Below are positions 1 through 5,727 of a stretch of 10,259 nucleotides of DNA, piece by piece. The notes under the pieces are model-generated. The model worked only from the letters and a program-made list of their open reading frames with translations. It was not told the origin of the DNA and ran no database searches. The stretch is from positions 1 through 10,259 of the forward strand of contig DPJB01000039.1 of NCBI GenBank assembly GCA_003543245.1. Direction: 5' to 3'. A program made the translations under genes and the position numbers. Each line of letters opens with the position of its first letter. The first letter of the stretch is position 1. This stretch comes from Moraxellaceae bacterium. GTDB lineage: Bacteria > Pseudomonadota > Gammaproteobacteria > Pseudomonadales > Moraxellaceae.

Positions 1-170
1 ACATTGCCGCGGGCATCAGTGGCGCCATCCAGCATCTGGCCGCCATGAAGGACTCCAAGGTGATCGTGGCCATCAACAAGGATGAAGAAGCGCCAATCTT
101 CTCCGTGGCTGACTACGGCATCGTGGGCGATCTCTTCGATATCGTGCCGCAACTGGAAAAGCTGATCTGA
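1..170 (+). CDS. etfA: Electron transfer flavoprotein alpha subunit, C-terminal end (partial)
   Basis: The first 170 bases encode the last 56 residues of a protein cut by the window edge, reading in frame from base 3 to a TGA stop. The segment has GISGAIQHLAAMKDSK followed by VIVAINKD and EEAPIFSVADYGIVGDLF, which is the conserved FAD-binding signature and C-terminal tail of the electron transfer flavoprotein alpha subunit. In this family EtfA binds FAD and, with EtfB, carries electrons from acyl-CoA and other dehydrogenases to ETF:ubiquinone oxidoreductase. The gene is followed 20 bases later by a strong terminator, so it is the last gene of its unit; etfB normally lies just upstream, outside this window. 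Identification is firm from the motif, although only the C-terminus is visible. Confidence 0.95.
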   Translation, partial: IAAGISGAIQHLAAMKDSKVIVAINKDEEAPIFSVADYGIVGDLFDIVPQLEKLI

Positions 171-190
171 TTGCCTGAGCAATCCTGATC

Positions 191-226
191 AAGCAAAAAG
201 CCCCGCATTAGCGGGGCTTTTTGCTT
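191..226 (+). terminator. Rho-independent terminator after etfA
   Basis: A 16-base arm at 191-206 pairs perfectly with 211-226 around an ATTA loop. The core is the GC-rich GCCCCGC/GCGGGGC stem, preceded by a run of A and followed by a run of T. It lies 20 bases after the etfA stop. The A and T tracts would allow it to work in both directions, but no gene converges on it here. Confidence 0.93.
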
Positions 227-272
227 TGTGCCCGTCCCTGCTGAAAAAATAGAGTATTTGCTCCAATTTCGC

Positions 273-300
273 TTGGCAGCCGCCCGGAATTCCGTACACT
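273..300 (+). promoter_or_regulatory. Candidate sigma-70 promoter for the Tat/GMC unit
   Basis: TTGGCA at 273-278 (five of six matches to the -35 consensus) is separated by 16 bases from TACACT at 295-300 (four of six matches to the -10 consensus). It lies between the etfA terminator and the 352 start codon, so a transcript would begin near 307 with a leader of about 45 bases. Read by eye; no start-site data. Confidence 0.5.
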
Positions 301-351
301 AGCCTGTGTCGTGACTGAAAGGTCGAGGAAACTGGCTGTGGGGATGATCTG

Positions 352-960
352 ATGACGGAATCACGCAAGCAGGTGGCGGGCGAGGTGGCAGCGGCAATTG
401 CGCCCCTGTCCCGGCGCCGCTTTCTCAAGGTGGCACTCTGGGCTACCGCAGGAGTAACGGCTCTGGCGGCCGGCGGCTTTGCCATTTTGCGACGTTCACC
501 ACGAGACCGACTTGAGGCTCCTGCCAATCTGTCGTACCTGGACTCATCCCGCTATCAGCTTTTTGTTCGACTGGCAGAAATACTGCTGCCGGTGACGGGA
601 ACGGCTCTGCTGCCAGTGGAAAAAGTGCCGGTTGTGGCCAATGTGGATGCGATTCTCGGCGCCCTGCATCCTGATGTGCGCAAGCAACTGTTTATTGGGC
701 TGTCCCTCTTTGATAACGCCGCTGTGGCTGGGCACTGGAAGCGTTTTGTGGATCTTTCTGACGCGGATGCCCTGGCCTATGTCTCTGACTGGCTGAACTC
801 GGATGTCATGCCCAAGCGGGCGATCGGCTTTGTGGTTACCAAGTTTACCCATACCGGCTACTGGATGGATGAGCGGACCTGGCCGGCTATCGAGTTTGAT
901 GGCGCAGTGACGAAAAAATGGGGAATTCCCTCCCGGGGCAATCAGCCGGCACCGGTCTGA
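352..960 (+). CDS. Tat-signal small subunit of a GMC-type dehydrogenase (gluconate 2-dehydrogenase subunit 3-like)
   Basis: This 202-residue protein starts at an ATG preceded by GGGGA at 340-344. Residues 20-26 read SRRRFLK, an ideal twin-arginine motif, followed by a hydrophobic stretch at about 27-45. No clear AxA cleavage site follows before ILRRSPRDR, so the segment may stay as a membrane anchor. After it comes a roughly 150-residue globular domain with no cysteines or cofactor motif that I can see. Small Tat-signal proteins of this size sit next to GMC flavoproteins in several dehydrogenases; the gluconate 2-dehydrogenase subunit 3 family is the model, where the small subunit helps export or assemble the flavoprotein. 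The next gene, 68 bases downstream in the same direction, is a GMC oxidoreductase with no signal peptide, which supports this role. The family assignment comes from context and general appearance rather than a decisive motif. Confidence 0.72.
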   Translation: MTESRKQVAGEVAAAIAPLSRRRFLKVALWATAGVTALAAGGFAILRRSPRDRLEAPANLSYLDSSRYQLFVRLAEILLPVTGTALLPVEKVPVVANVDAILGALHPDVRKQLFIGLSLFDNAAVAGHWKRFVDLSDADALAYVSDWLNSDVMPKRAIGFVVTKFTHTGYWMDERTWPAIEFDGAVTKKWGIPSRGNQPAPV

Positions 961-1028
961 CTCATCACCTGGACTCATGCGTGACCTTTTGAGCGGTCAT
1001 GCCCTGTAAAGAATAGCTGGAGCACAAC

Positions 1029-2594
1029 ATGGCTGAAATGATTGCCACAACGCATGGTCTTGCCGTGACGCAGGCAAAAGATGTTTCGCAGGCCAGTATC
1101 GAGCTGGTGGCAGATGTCGTGGTGGTGGGTTCGGGAGCCGGTGGTGCTGTGGCTGCCTATGAGCTGGCGCGTGCCGGGAAATCCGTGATCATTCTGGAGT
1201 CCGGGCCCTATGTCCCGTCAGCGGAGTTCACGGAGGATTTTGCCAGGGCGATGAACCAGCTGTATCAGGACAAGGGGACACAGGCCAACAGCGATGGCGA
1301 TTTGCTGGTGCTGCAAGGTCGGTGTGTGGGGGGCTCCACCGTGGTTAACGGTTGTGTTTCATTCCGTACGCCGGACTACATTCTGGAGGACTGGCAGAAG
1401 CAGTATGGCCTCACCAATCTCACACCAGAGGCACTGGAACCTTATTTCAGCAAGGTTGAAGCCAATCTGGGCATTCACTCCAACGAAGAACATGAGATCA
1501 ACCGGAACTCCAGTGTGATTCGTGAGGGCTGCAAGAAGCTCGGTATTTCCTGGAAGCCATTCAAGCGGAATATTCGCGAGTGTGCACTGACAGGACATTG
1601 CCTTTCCGGATGTGCCAGTGATCGCAAGCAATCAATGCTGGTGACCTATCTGCCCTGGGCGGTATCGCATGGGGCAAGGATTTATTCTGATGCGCATGTC
1701 ACCCGTGTCCTGGCAGATAATGGTCGGGTGAGTGGTGTGATGGCAGAGATCATTGATCCGGCTACCGGCCAGAAAAAATCGGAGCTTCGGGTAAAGGCCC
1801 GGGTTGTGGTGGCAGCGGCTGGTGCTGTTCAAACGCCGTTGCTGTTACAGCGGTCGCAGTTGGCAAACTCCTCCGGACAGGTCGGGAAGAATTTTGCCTG
1901 TCACCCGTCATTGATGGTGGTTGCCGAATATCCTGATGATGTTCATGCCTGGCGAGGTGCATTGCTCGGTGTCTATGTCGATGAGTGGGCGCATCCATCG
2001 AAGGGTGGATTCATTCTTGAAGCCGGTGGCGCAGGCCCCGTGGAGTTGTCGGCGGTAACGCAGCCAGGTATTGGTAAGCCATTCATGGATTACATGACCG
2101 ATCTGAAAAAACTGGCGGGTCTGGTAACGCTGATTCACGATCATAACGTGGGCGAAATTACGCTGGATAACGAGAACAAGAAGATTAATTACCAGATTTC
2201 CAGTGCTGATTTTCCGGCAATGAAAGCATCAATCAAGGCAGCCGCAAGGGTTCATTTTGCAGGTGGTGCAAAAAAGGTTTATGTGCCGACGGTGCAGCAT
2301 CGCGTGATTGAATCTGTTGCGGATATTGACGCAGTGGTGGATGCAATCGAGCATGAATTACAGACGTTCAGGATGGTGTCATACCATCCTCAGGGTACCT
2401 GCCGGATGGGGGCTGATGCGAGCAAATCCGTGGTGAATCCCTATGGCGAGACGCATGACGTGAAAGGGCTTTTCATCACTGATGCCAGCCTCTTTCCGAC
2501 CTCGATCATCGTTAACCCGCAGGTCACCGTGTACACGCTGTCGAGCTATATCTCCGACCACATCGTGAATAACCAGGAAAAGTACTTTGCCTGA
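1029..2594 (+). CDS. GMC-family FAD-dependent oxidoreductase (alcohol dehydrogenase/oxidase type)
   Basis: A 521-residue flavoprotein with the GMC fold. The Rossmann FAD motif GSGAGG lies at residues 34-39 with the ribose-binding Glu57 in IILESG. The GGSTVVN segment at 101-107 matches the first GMC signature. Cys185, Cys191 and Cys195 form the cysteine-rich segment before KQSMLVTYL that is common in the long-chain alcohol oxidase/cholesterol oxidase-like branch. The C-terminal domain carries YHPQGTCRMG, with His453 as the expected catalytic base, and Asn496 in VNPQ as its usual partner. GMC enzymes oxidise alcohols or sugars by hydride transfer to FAD; the substrate cannot be read from sequence, though the cysteine pattern favours a hydrophobic alcohol. 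GGAG at 1019-1022 is well placed before the ATG. The protein has no export signal, but its upstream partner has a Tat signal, suggesting co-export to the periplasm. No cytochrome or other electron acceptor is encoded nearby. Confidence 0.88.
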   Translation: MAEMIATTHGLAVTQAKDVSQASIELVADVVVVGSGAGGAVAAYELARAGKSVIILESGPYVPSAEFTEDFARAMNQLYQDKGTQANSDGDLLVLQGRCVGGSTVVNGCVSFRTPDYILEDWQKQYGLTNLTPEALEPYFSKVEANLGIHSNEEHEINRNSSVIREGCKKLGISWKPFKRNIRECALTGHCLSGCASDRKQSMLVTYLPWAVSHGARIYSDAHVTRVLADNGRVSGVMAEIIDPATGQKKSELRVKARVVVAAAGAVQTPLLLQRSQLANSSGQVGKNFACHPSLMVVAEYPDDVHAWRGALLGVYVDEWAHPSKGGFILEAGGAGPVELSAVTQPGIGKPFMDYMTDLKKLAGLVTLIHDHNVGEITLDNENKKINYQISSADFPAMKASIKAAARVHFAGGAKKVYVPTVQHRVIESVADIDAVVDAIEHELQTFRMVSYHPQGTCRMGADASKSVVNPYGETHDVKGLFITDASLFPTSIIVNPQVTVYTLSSYISDHIVNNQEKYFA

Positions 2595-2608
2595 TTCCGC
2601 TTTGGGAG

Positions 2609-2644
2609 CAATAAAAAACCGGCATTCGCGCCGGTTTTTTATTG
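2609..2644. terminator. Bidirectional terminator between the GMC gene and lexA
   Basis: A perfect 15-bp inverted repeat pairs 2609-2623 with 2630-2644 around the loop ATTCGC. The GC core CCGGC/GCCGG is flanked by six A on one side and six T on the other, so it forms a proper terminator on both strands. It lies 14 bases after the GMC stop and 15 bases beyond the lexA stop, and serves both convergent genes. Confidence 0.95.
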
Positions 2645-2659
2645 GAAAAACAGAGCGTA

Positions 2660-3265
2660 TCAGTAGCCGAAGGAGTCGCGGATCAGGCCTACAAACACGC
2701 CTTCGATCACCAGGTCTTCTGGGGCAATCAGCATGGGCTGGTAGCTCGGATTGGCCGGTACGAGTTTCATGTGCGAGCCTTCGGAGTCGAGGTACTTCAC
2801 TGTCACTTCATTATTCATGCGTGCCACAACAATCTGGCCCTTGCGCGCAATATTCGTCTTGTAGACCGCGATGAGATCGCCTTCAAGGATGCCGGCGTCC
2901 TTCATGGAGTCTCCCTTTACCCGCAGCAGGTAAGTGGGGCGCTTGGCAAACAGGCCCTTGGGTACAGGCAGCGCTTCATCGTGATTCTCGATGGCTTCGA
3001 TGGGCAAGCCGGCAGCGACCGACCCAATCACCGGGATCAGGTCGGGATCCTGTTCATCCAGGAGCTGGATGCCGCGTGAAAGTTCCGGGTGCAGCTTGAT
3101 GTGGCCTTTCTGCTCCAGGGCACGCAGGTGATCGGCGGCGGCATTCTTGGACTTGAAGCCAAACCGCAGTGCCACTTCGGCACGGGTTGGTGCCATACCG
3201 GTGTGCTCGATGTTTTCACGAATAAAGTCGAGAATTTCTGCCTGGCGGGTGGTCAAACCTTCCAT
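2660..3265 (-). CDS. lexA: LexA repressor, SOS response regulator and self-cleaving serine protease
   Basis: The 201-residue product aligns almost end to end with E. coli LexA (202 residues). Residues 1-65 form the winged helix DNA-binding domain, with GMAPTRAEVA and the recognition-helix region FGFKSKNAAADHL. The self-cleavage site is Ala85-Gly86 in VAAGLP. The catalytic dyad is Ser120 (GDSMKD) and Lys157 (EVTVK), so both cleavage and RecA-triggered inactivation should work. LexA represses DNA-damage genes by binding CTG-N10-CAG boxes. I chose the ATG at 3265 because it matches the E. coli N-terminus (MEGLTTRQ against MKALTARQ) and has GAGGAG seven bases upstream; a longer in-frame reading from 3310 adds 15 residues that the family lacks. 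Two LexA boxes lie 54-91 bases upstream of the start, implying autoregulation. The neighbouring sulA gene found after lexA in pseudomonads is absent; lexA instead converges on the GMC gene. Confidence 0.97.
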   Translation of the reverse strand: MEGLTTRQAEILDFIRENIEHTGMAPTRAEVALRFGFKSKNAAADHLRALEQKGHIKLHPELSRGIQLLDEQDPDLIPVIGSVAAGLPIEAIENHDEALPVPKGLFAKRPTYLLRVKGDSMKDAGILEGDLIAVYKTNIARKGQIVVARMNNEVTVKYLDSEGSHMKLVPANPSYQPMLIAPEDLVIEGVFVGLIRDSFGY

Positions 3266-3318
3266 TGCCTTGCTCCTCATGCCGGTGATGCCCGGGTAAT
3301 GATCAGACACTAGCAGGA

Positions 3319-3338
3319 TACTGTTCTTTTGAACAGCC
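3319..3338. promoter_or_regulatory. LexA (SOS) box 1
   Basis: TACTGTTCTTTTGAACAGCC contains CTG-N10-CAG at 3321-3336. The core CTGTTC/GAACAG is a perfect 6-bp inverted repeat, and the TA before CTG matches the left flank of the E. coli consensus. It lies upstream of lexA, as expected for autorepression. Confidence 0.85.
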
Positions 3339-3356
3339 CTGTCTTTTTCGGCAGTA
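3337..3356. promoter_or_regulatory. LexA (SOS) box 2
   Basis: CCCTGTCTTTTTCGGCAGTA contains a second CTG-N10-CAG at 3339-3354, with TA after CAG matching the right consensus flank. It is less symmetrical inside than box 1. The two 16-base cores are separated by only two bases (centres 18 bp apart), closer than the 21-bp spacing I recall for the E. coli lexA pair. The pair lies 62-97 bases before the divergent MOSC gene as well. Confidence 0.72.
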
Positions 3357-3387
3357 TGGTATTGCTGTAGTGCCTGACGAGTGGCGC

Positions 3388-3393
3388 TAGAAT
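3388..3393 (+). promoter_or_regulatory. Possible -10 element for the MOSC gene
   Basis: TAGAAT matches five of six -10 consensus positions and would place transcription start near 3400, giving a leader of about 18 bases before the ATG at 3418. The only -35-like sequence, TTGCTG at 3362-3367, is weak and 20 bases away, so this is tentative. Confidence 0.35.
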
Positions 3394-3417
3394 GGTCTTT
3401 TTTACGGGAAAACGGGT

Positions 3418-4221
3418 ATGCACATCGGGGCTCTGGCCATTTATCCGCTCAAGTCGGGGCGGCAGGTCCCGTTGGGGCATATGTTGCTCGACCGCTTTGG
3501 TCCGGCTGGCGACAGGCGCTGGATGCTGGTGGATGCCAGAGGCCGTTTTGTCACCCAGCGTACGCATCCCCGTCTGTGCCTGATTTCGGCCACCATCGCG
3601 GATGGCGGGCTTCTTCTTCAGGCGCCAGGGCAGCCAGACGTGCAGGTAATGCCGGTGGCGCAGCCGGACCAGCTTCAGGTGGCGATCTGGGAGGATGAGG
3701 TTGCAGCGCTGGCCATCAGTCCGGTGGCTGATGCCTGGTGTTCCGTTTTTCTGGATATGCCGGTGCGGCTGGTGTGGATGCCGGAGAGCACGCACCGTAC
3801 GGTCAGTCCGTCTTATGCCGGAGCGGGGCACTCGACCGGGTTTTCAGACGGGTTTCCGTTTCTTCTGGTCACCCAGTCCTCACTCGACCATCTCAATGCC
3901 AGACTGCCGTCCCCCGTGGACTGGCGGCGGTTCCGGCCAAACATCGTGATTGCCGGGGATGTTTCGCCGCATGCCGAGGATGGCTGGAAGCGTCTGCAGG
4001 TGGGTGAGATTGAGCTGGCGGTGGTCAAGCCGTGCTCGCGCTGTGTCATTCCGTCCATTGATCCCGATACGGCTGACAAGAACAGTCAGATTCTGACGGC
4101 TCTGCGGGCTTATCGTGTCGGGCCGGATGGAAAAACATATTTCGGACAGAATGTGGTCGTCACCAGGCGGTCTGATCGTGCCTGTCTGAGTCTTGGTGAC
4201 CCGGTGCGGATTCTTGCGTAG
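3418..4221 (+). CDS. MOSC-domain molybdenum cofactor protein, YcbX/mARC-like
   Basis: A 267-residue protein with an N-terminal MOSC_N beta-barrel domain (about residues 1-120, opening with the typical IYPLKSGR and the GDRRWMLVD segment) followed by a MOSC domain (about 130-265). Residues 204-218 read KPCSRC then VIPSIDPDT, which closely matches the E. coli YcbX and eukaryotic mARC segment; Cys206 or Cys209 is the expected molybdenum ligand. Family members bind molybdenum cofactor and reduce N-hydroxylated compounds such as 6-hydroxylaminopurine, taking electrons from a redox partner. E. coli YcbX (369 residues) carries a C-terminal 2Fe-2S ferredoxin domain; this protein ends about 100 residues earlier and lacks it, so electrons must come from a separate protein. 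The ATG matches the expected N-terminus, although the upstream GGG/ACGGG is a weak ribosome binding site. It is divergent from lexA. The specific substrate is unknown. Confidence 0.87.
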   Translation: MHIGALAIYPLKSGRQVPLGHMLLDRFGPAGDRRWMLVDARGRFVTQRTHPRLCLISATIADGGLLLQAPGQPDVQVMPVAQPDQLQVAIWEDEVAALAISPVADAWCSVFLDMPVRLVWMPESTHRTVSPSYAGAGHSTGFSDGFPFLLVTQSSLDHLNARLPSPVDWRRFRPNIVIAGDVSPHAEDGWKRLQVGEIELAVVKPCSRCVIPSIDPDTADKNSQILTALRAYRVGPDGKTYFGQNVVVTRRSDRACLSLGDPVRILA

Positions 4222-4364
4222 AGGTTGTTTCTTGTGCGTTTGGCCTGAATTCCGGTGAAATGTGTGACGGGTGCGTCATTCCGGAAATGCCAAGTGGTTC
4301 CGCTGGTGCTACTGGCTTGAGTCTTGCAATTGCTTTAACTTAGACGCCGGCCCGGCTTCAGCTT

Positions 4365-4382
4365 CATGAGCACATGCTCATG
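4365..4382. repeat. 18-base near-perfect palindrome, operator-like
   Basis: CATGAGCA at 4365-4372 and TGCTCATG at 4375-4382 are exact reverse complements separated by CA. The site lies in the 222-base gap between the MOSC gene and the 4444 gene, 61 bases before the latter's ATG. Its length, symmetry and position suit a dimeric transcription factor, but I do not recognise a specific regulator. It has no T-tract and so is not a normal terminator. Confidence 0.55.
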
Positions 4383-4415
4383 CGGACAGCCTGTGTTTTA
4401 GCCATGGATAGACCG

Positions 4416-4432
4416 TGACCGCGGAGCGGTCA
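4416..4432 (+). promoter_or_regulatory. Leader hairpin with GGA loop before the 4444 gene
   Basis: TGACCGC at 4416-4422 pairs perfectly with GCGGTCA at 4426-4432, leaving GGA as the loop. It ends 11 bases before the ATG at 4444 and takes up the only GGAG near this start. A GGA presented in a hairpin loop close to a start codon resembles CsrA/RsmA binding sites, although those usually have a larger ANGGAN loop. Its role is inferred, not shown. Confidence 0.4.
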
Positions 4433-4443
4433 GAGCATTGATC

Positions 4444-5154
4444 ATGACAACAAGCATTCAATATTACTTCACCTTTGATGACGGTCTTGAACTCAAGTTC
4501 AACGTTGACCTTGACCGTGTGTTTGACCCGAAACGGATTCCTGCCGATGCCCCTGTGTGGACGCAACTGGGTAACAACCAGTGCAGCAACTGTCCCCTGA
4601 GCAAGGCCGAGTACAGTCATTGTCCGGCTGCCATTGATCTGGACAAGATGGCCCGGGACTTTCAGAAGCTGCCGGCACATACCAAGGCCAATGTGCGTGT
4701 GGTCACGCCCGAGCGTGAGTATGTGAAGCGGGTGGGGCTGGAAGAGGGTGTGCGTGCCCTCATGGGTCTCATCATGGCAACGAGCTCCTGCCCGATCTTC
4801 GGTGAACTCAAGCCGAATGCACGCAATCATCTGCCATTTGCCAGTCGCGAAGAGTTCATACTGCGGTCTGCATCGATGTACCTGATGCGCCAGTATTTCG
4901 TGATGCGCGAGGGCGGGACGCCGGACTGGGAGCTCAAGGGGCTGGTCAGGACCAACGAGCAACTGCAGCTGGTCAACCACGCCTTCTGGCAGCGTACCGT
5001 GGGTGCCTTCCAGAATGATTCGAACTCCAAGGCACTGCTCAGCTTCTTCACCATGTCATCCAGCGTGTCGGCTTCCCTCGATGCGCAACTGGGCAAGATC
5101 AAGCCATTGTTCTTCCCTAACGGCAGTACCCAAGAGGAAGCTGCCACCTCGTGA
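4444..5154 (+). CDS. Conserved hypothetical protein with four cysteines (possibly the DUF6901 family)
   Basis: A 236-residue soluble protein with no signal peptide or membrane segment. It opens with an aromatic strand (YYFTFDDG), then has Cys47-x2-Cys50 and Cys60 in the segment QCSNCPL to HCPAA, and Cys116 in TSSCPIFGELKP. These are its only four cysteines, and three are followed by proline, so metal or Fe-S/zinc binding is possible. The C-terminal half is mostly helical. I recall similar proteins encoded beside topA in pseudomonads (around PA3009) and think they are grouped as DUF6901; no function is known to me. I chose ATG at 4444, with AGAG eight bases upstream; a TTG at 4438 would add two residues. 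Its stop overlaps the next gene's GTG by four bases, indicating translational coupling. The leader carries a palindrome and a GGA-loop hairpin. Confidence 0.78.
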   Translation: MTTSIQYYFTFDDGLELKFNVDLDRVFDPKRIPADAPVWTQLGNNQCSNCPLSKAEYSHCPAAIDLDKMARDFQKLPAHTKANVRVVTPEREYVKRVGLEEGVRALMGLIMATSSCPIFGELKPNARNHLPFASREEFILRSASMYLMRQYFVMREGGTPDWELKGLVRTNEQLQLVNHAFWQRTVGAFQNDSNSKALLSFFTMSSSVSASLDAQLGKIKPLFFPNGSTQEEAATS

Positions 5155-5606
5155 CAGCCTTCCTGATTGCGCTGGTGGTGGTGGTGGCCTTTGTCTGGGG
5201 GCAGATGCTGGTGCTGCGTCCCAGCCAGCGCGACCAGCGCCTGATGCTGCTCCGTGCCGAGGCCCGCAAGCTGGGCCTGCATGCCCGTTTGCTGCCGCCT
5301 CCTGACTGGTATCGGGGGGAGAAGCCCTCGGGTGGTCTGCTGGCCTGCTACTCCCTGCTGACGGGGGATGAGGACAAAGGGCTGCCCTATTTTCGTGTGG
5401 ACCGCCTGAGTGATGGCGACTGGATGATCCGTGCCGGTGATCCGGCCACCCTCAAGGCGCTTGCCCTGCCTGCCCAGGCGGAGCACTGGGTTTCGGTGGA
5501 GGCCAGAGCCAATACCCTGAGTGTCTGGTGGCTGGAGCGCGGAGAGCCTGCGGATCTGCCCATCCTGCGCGAAACGCTCCTGAAACTGCAGAAAATCCTC
5601 TCCTGA
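5151..5606 (+). CDS. Hypothetical small membrane-anchored protein
   Basis: A 151-residue protein beginning at GTG within the GTGA overlap with the previous gene. An AGAGGA stretch about 12 bases upstream is a distant ribosome binding site, so coupled translation is likely. Residues 4-22 form one strongly hydrophobic helix, then RPSQRDQR is basic, which predicts an N-in/C-in or signal-anchor topology with a soluble domain of about 125 residues. By the positive-inside rule the basic segment after the helix suggests that the C-terminal domain faces the cytoplasm. The domain has no catalytic motif I recognise; it is rich in Leu, Arg and Trp and ends in a helix (LPILRETLLKLQKIL). A similar gene seems to lie just upstream of topA in pseudomonads (from memory). 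It probably works with the four-cysteine protein encoded before it. Function unknown. Confidence 0.78.
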   Translation: MTAFLIALVVVVAFVWGQMLVLRPSQRDQRLMLLRAEARKLGLHARLLPPPDWYRGEKPSGGLLACYSLLTGDEDKGLPYFRVDRLSDGDWMIRAGDPATLKALALPAQAEHWVSVEARANTLSVWWLERGEPADLPILRETLLKLQKILS

Positions 5607-5642
5607 TCCTGCTCTAATTTCTGGTCAGGTGGCGAGCTTCGC

Positions 5643-5671
5643 TTGACCGGGATGCAATCCCCTCTTATATA
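5643..5671 (+). promoter_or_regulatory. Candidate sigma-70 promoter for topA
   Basis: TTGACC at 5643-5648 (five of six) is followed after 17 bases by TATATA at 5666-5671 (four of six), then a GC-rich discriminator (GCCGCTCTCCGG). The start would be near 5678, about 50 bases before the topA ATG. The spacer itself holds the inverted repeat GGGAT-GCA-ATCCC (5649-5661). A GC-rich discriminator is typical of supercoiling-sensitive promoters, which fits topA. Confidence 0.55.
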
Positions 5672-5727
5672 TGCCGCTCTCCGGTATTGCTGCCGGCCCC
5701 TAACATTCCCTACGGATAGCCGATTTC

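Noticed and set aside
978..1003. Short inverted repeat TGACC/GGTCA between the Tat-protein gene and the GMC gene
   Set aside because: The arms (5 bases) are short, no T-tract follows, and the two genes look co-transcribed, so neither a terminator nor an operator is well supported.
3266..3310. A 15-residue N-terminal extension of LexA starting at 3310
   Set aside because: E. coli LexA begins at the equivalent of the ATG at 3265, which also has GAGGAG seven bases upstream. The extension has no such site.
3310..3831. A 173-residue minus-strand open frame upstream of lexA
   Set aside because: It runs antisense to the MOSC gene and through the LexA boxes; the product is rich in Arg and His without any domain.
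4438..4443. TTG start two codons before the chosen ATG of the four-cysteine gene
   Set aside because: The ATG at 4444 has AGAG at a better distance, while the GGAG that would suit the TTG lies in the loop and stem of a hairpin. The choice is not certain.
4378..4980. A 200-residue minus-strand open frame opposite the four-cysteine gene
   Set aside because: The plus-strand frame has an overlapping downstream partner, a coherent domain pattern and conserved-looking cysteines; the minus frame has none of these.
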